NCBI GenBank assembly: GCA_945875065.1
Contig: CAMCJC010000188.1
Coordinates: forward strand, 1-5,792
Direction: 5' to 3'
DNA length: 5,792 nucleotides
Source: an uncultured Propionibacteriaceae bacterium
GTDB taxonomy: Bacteria > Actinomycetota > Actinomycetes > Propionibacteriales > Propionibacteriaceae
The notes below the pieces were generated by a model. That model was given only the letters and a program-made list of their open reading frames with translations. It did not search any database and was not told the DNA's origin. The position numbers and the translations under genes are program-made. Shown here in pieces: positions 3,687-5,792 of the stretch (positions are counted from its first letter, which is position 1; every line of letters starts with the position of its first letter).

Positions 3687-5792
3687 TAACTCCAGGAAAA
3701 CACTCTACTAGTTGCAACGCGGATAGCCGGTTACGCCTCGCGCGCTTATGCGCCGTTGTCGTTTCCGGGCTAATCGCGGGGGTCGCTGCCAGCGCGGCGG
3801 CGACGATCCCCGCCGGGGCGACGCATGAGGCGCCCGCCCAACTAGCCCAGCTCTCGGGGACGGACCCGTTGCCCGCGGTGTTCGCCACCGGGGGTTCGGG
3901 GCGTTTCAAGGAGTCCATCCAGTGGCTCCAGTGGGCTGATTATTCAAGCTTCGCGGGCGTCGAGAAACCCAACGTCCCGATTCTTGATTACAACCAGGAC
4001 CAGGCATTCAGAAACTTCCGTGACCTAGGCGATGCGGGACGGCTGGTGACCACTTGCACCCTGTCCGACCTTCAACATCTCGGCCACTCACCGGACGTGT
4101 CCGAGGCCCAGGCGAAGGGCCCGCTCGTGGCAGCCGTTCCCGGCACGTGGGCGGGTGATGCGCTTGACAACCTGTACAACGTCGGGGGCGCCGCCGGCTG
4201 GAGCGACGGGAGCGCAGAATGGCACGAACCCCTGGTGTACCCAACTGACTATGTGAACCACAACCAGATGGTTATCGGCCTGGCCAACGGATACGCCTAC
4301 AACGGCGAAAACACGTGGGATGGCAAACCCTGGGGCACACCAGGCGCAAGTACCACCCCTACTGGTTTCACGGCGCGCGTGAGCTTCAACGTCAGCTGCT
4401 CAGCCGAGCTTGAAGCGCCTGATGGTTCAAAGCATCCGGTCCCGTTGAGCGGCCTCGTCTTTGCCGATGCGGAAGCCTCCAGCACACGGAGCGATGCCGA
4501 CGACCACAACAACGAATGGGTTCAGGCTTCGGTGCGGCCGGGCGTCACCTGGCGGGTCCTCGACACCCTACGCAGCTCCGACTGCCGGGACACGAGGGGT
4601 GGCACCGGGAAACAGATCACCACCGACGGGGTGCTCTCCGATGCCGGCCGCACCCTGCGGCTCAAGCCAACTGGCCTGGAGTGCGTCTACCAGAACAACG
4701 GCAGGTACTCGAAGCCTAACGGCCTAGGCGGACCCGACGCGGTTATGTTCATGGAGGGGGCCACGAGCGCCACCGTAACGCTCCAAGGAGCGGGATACAG
4801 CGCCGTCGCCCTCGGACTCATCATCGCCACGGACTTCGGCGACGCCCCGCAGTCCTACGGGAAGGCCTCCTCCCTATTCCAGCCCACTTGGCAGGGCGGC
4901 AGCGTCAATTCGACGCGGGACCTGTTCACCGTGGCCCCGCAGGCAAGTTTCGGTCAGCCCGCGGCTCGGCTCGGCGAGTACATCGACGCTGAGGGCTATC
5001 ACATTCATAGTGCCGACGCGCGCGGGGACGACAACGGCGGAACCCCGGACGACGAGGACGGCGTCGCTCTGCCTGCGGATGGTATCCGCACCCAGCCCGG
5101 CGCGACATGGACCCAGCAGGTGATGTGCGCCGGTACCGGCCGAGTCGCCGGATGGATCGACTGGAACCACAGCGGCGCCTTCGAGTCCACCGAGAAGAGT
5201 GACGAGGTAGCCTGTGCTGCCGGCGGTGCGCTGCTCAGCTGGACGGTTCCCAGAGATGTCGTGCGCAGCGTAGATGGCGAGGACGGGAGCCAGCCTGACA
5301 CGTTCCTACGCGTCCGCATCACCGAGGATGCCGAAACCCTCCAGCCCACCGGCCACACCACAACAGGTGAGGTGGAGGACTACAAGGTCGCGGTTCGGGT
5401 TCCCACCCTGGAGCTCATCAAACACGTGACCGCGACGCACGCGACCCCCGAGGTGCCCGCGCTCGGCGCCGACCGGTGGACCTTGACCGCCCAGCAGGGC
5501 TCCGACACCGACGCGAACCACCTGGTGACGGGCAACGGCACCGCGGGACGAAACGTCGTCGTCTCGGGCGACTTCGCCCTTTCGGAGACGTCAAACGAAC
5601 CGATCGCGGCCAGCTACGAGGCATCCGCCTGGACGTGCCGGCAGACCGACGGAACCGACCCGGGAGGCCAGGCCTATGCCTCGACCGTGACCGGATCACG
5701 CGTCTTTGTCAGTAACCAGGACCGCGTGACGTGCGAGATCACCAACACGACCACGGCAGGGTCACTGAAGTGGAAGAAGCTCGACTCCGACG
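3683..5792 (+). CDS. CshA/CshB-type fibrillar surface adhesin, N-terminal part (3' truncated)
   Basis: The frame is open from 3572 to the window end with no stop; 703 residues are visible from GTG 3683. Residues 1-46 look like a secretion signal: basic RLRLAR at 16-21, hydrophobic 22-40, likely cut after AGA at 44-46. Residues ~47-380 match the CshA/CshB-related N-terminal region (GGSGRFKESIQWLQWADYSS near 70, NVPILDY, DLGDAGRLVTTCTLSDL). Next come DFGDAPQSYG at 384-393, DDEDGV at 456-461 and GEVEDY at 562-567, the marks of a GEVED-type domain. Residues ~574-690 form an Ig/prealbumin-like domain ending in VTCEITN, and GSLKWKKLDSD (693-703) opens another. Cysteines occur in even numbers: 125, 239, 301, 334; 482, 511; 652, 684, which suggests disulfides. 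Relatives are long, wall-anchored by sortase and bind host or partner bacteria; a C-terminal LPxTG is expected beyond the edge. An alternative start is GTG 3641 (14 residues longer); neither start has a strong Shine-Dalgarno. Confidence 0.85.
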   Translation, partial: MITPGKHSTSCNADSRLRLARLCAVVVSGLIAGVAASAAATIPAGATHEAPAQLAQLSGTDPLPAVFATGGSGRFKESIQWLQWADYSSFAGVEKPNVPILDYNQDQAFRNFRDLGDAGRLVTTCTLSDLQHLGHSPDVSEAQAKGPLVAAVPGTWAGDALDNLYNVGGAAGWSDGSAEWHEPLVYPTDYVNHNQMVIGLANGYAYNGENTWDGKPWGTPGASTTPTGFTARVSFNVSCSAELEAPDGSKHPVPLSGLVFADAEASSTRSDADDHNNEWVQASVRPGVTWRVLDTLRSSDCRDTRGGTGKQITTDGVLSDAGRTLRLKPTGLECVYQNNGRYSKPNGLGGPDAVMFMEGATSATVTLQGAGYSAVALGLIIATDFGDAPQSYGKASSLFQPTWQGGSVNSTRDLFTVAPQASFGQPAARLGEYIDAEGYHIHSADARGDDNGGTPDDEDGVALPADGIRTQPGATWTQQVMCAGTGRVAGWIDWNHSGAFESTEKSDEVACAAGGALLSWTVPRDVVRSVDGEDGSQPDTFLRVRITEDAETLQPTGHTTTGEVEDYKVAVRVPTLELIKHVTATHATPEVPALGADRWTLTAQQGSDTDANHLVTGNGTAGRNVVVSGDFALSETSNEPIAASYEASAWTCRQTDGTDPGGQAYASTVTGSRVFVSNQDRVTCEITNTTTAGSLKWKKLDSD

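Noticed and set aside
4874..5699. Several minus-strand frames opposite the adhesin
   Set aside because: Arg- or Gly/Val-rich shadows typical of GC-rich DNA; the + strand frame is continuous and has clear domain motifs.
1..5792. CRISPR array, insertion sequence, integrase or attachment site
   Set aside because: No regularly spaced repeats, transposase-like frames or flanking terminal repeats were seen.

Overview
The window looks like chromosomal DNA of a high-GC Gram-positive bacterium (Actinobacteria). The best guess is an Actinomyces- or Schaalia-like member of the Actinomycetaceae; this is an inference from GC-rich third codon positions, a twin-arginine-exported cell-wall hydrolase and a CshA-type adhesin, not a database result. 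All supported genes concern the cell envelope: wall hydrolases, an ABC exporter with its own small regulator, and a large fibrillar surface adhesin.

Layout. Positions 1-150 hold the 3' end of a + strand gene whose last ~49 residues are a peptidoglycan-binding module. A 389-base gene-free leader follows (151-539), with a probable terminator and a strong RNA hairpin. Positions 540-1394 encode a paralogue of the first gene: Tat signal, NlpC/P60 hydrolase domain, a run of ten glycines, and a C-terminal wall-binding region. A perfect 13-bp hairpin (1403-1435) separates it from a convergent minus-strand operon. Read leftward from about 3385, that operon is an AbrB/MazE-type regulator (3348-3103), an ABC ATPase (3106-2192) and an ABC-2 permease (2190-1444). 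The first two genes overlap by 4 bases and the last two are 1 base apart. The operon promoter carries a palindrome that is a good candidate for the regulator's own operator.

Positions 3409-3576 are a GC-rich gene-free stretch between divergent promoters. A + strand extended -10 promoter (3577-3605) then leads into a structured leader and a very large open frame that runs off the right edge (3683 to 5792, 703 residues visible). This is the N-terminal part of a CshA/CshB-type fibrillar adhesin: signal peptide, CshA-like non-repetitive domain, DFGDAP and GEVED motifs, an Ig/prealbumin-like domain, and the start of a second such domain. It was not called as an ordinary ORF because its stop lies outside the window.

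No wholly new system is evident. The points most worth checking are the putative autoregulatory palindrome of the AbrB-ABC operon, the two structured 5' leaders (before the hydrolase and before the adhesin), and the tandem duplication of a Tat-exported lysin-like hydrolase with unusual cysteines and a Glu at the third catalytic position.
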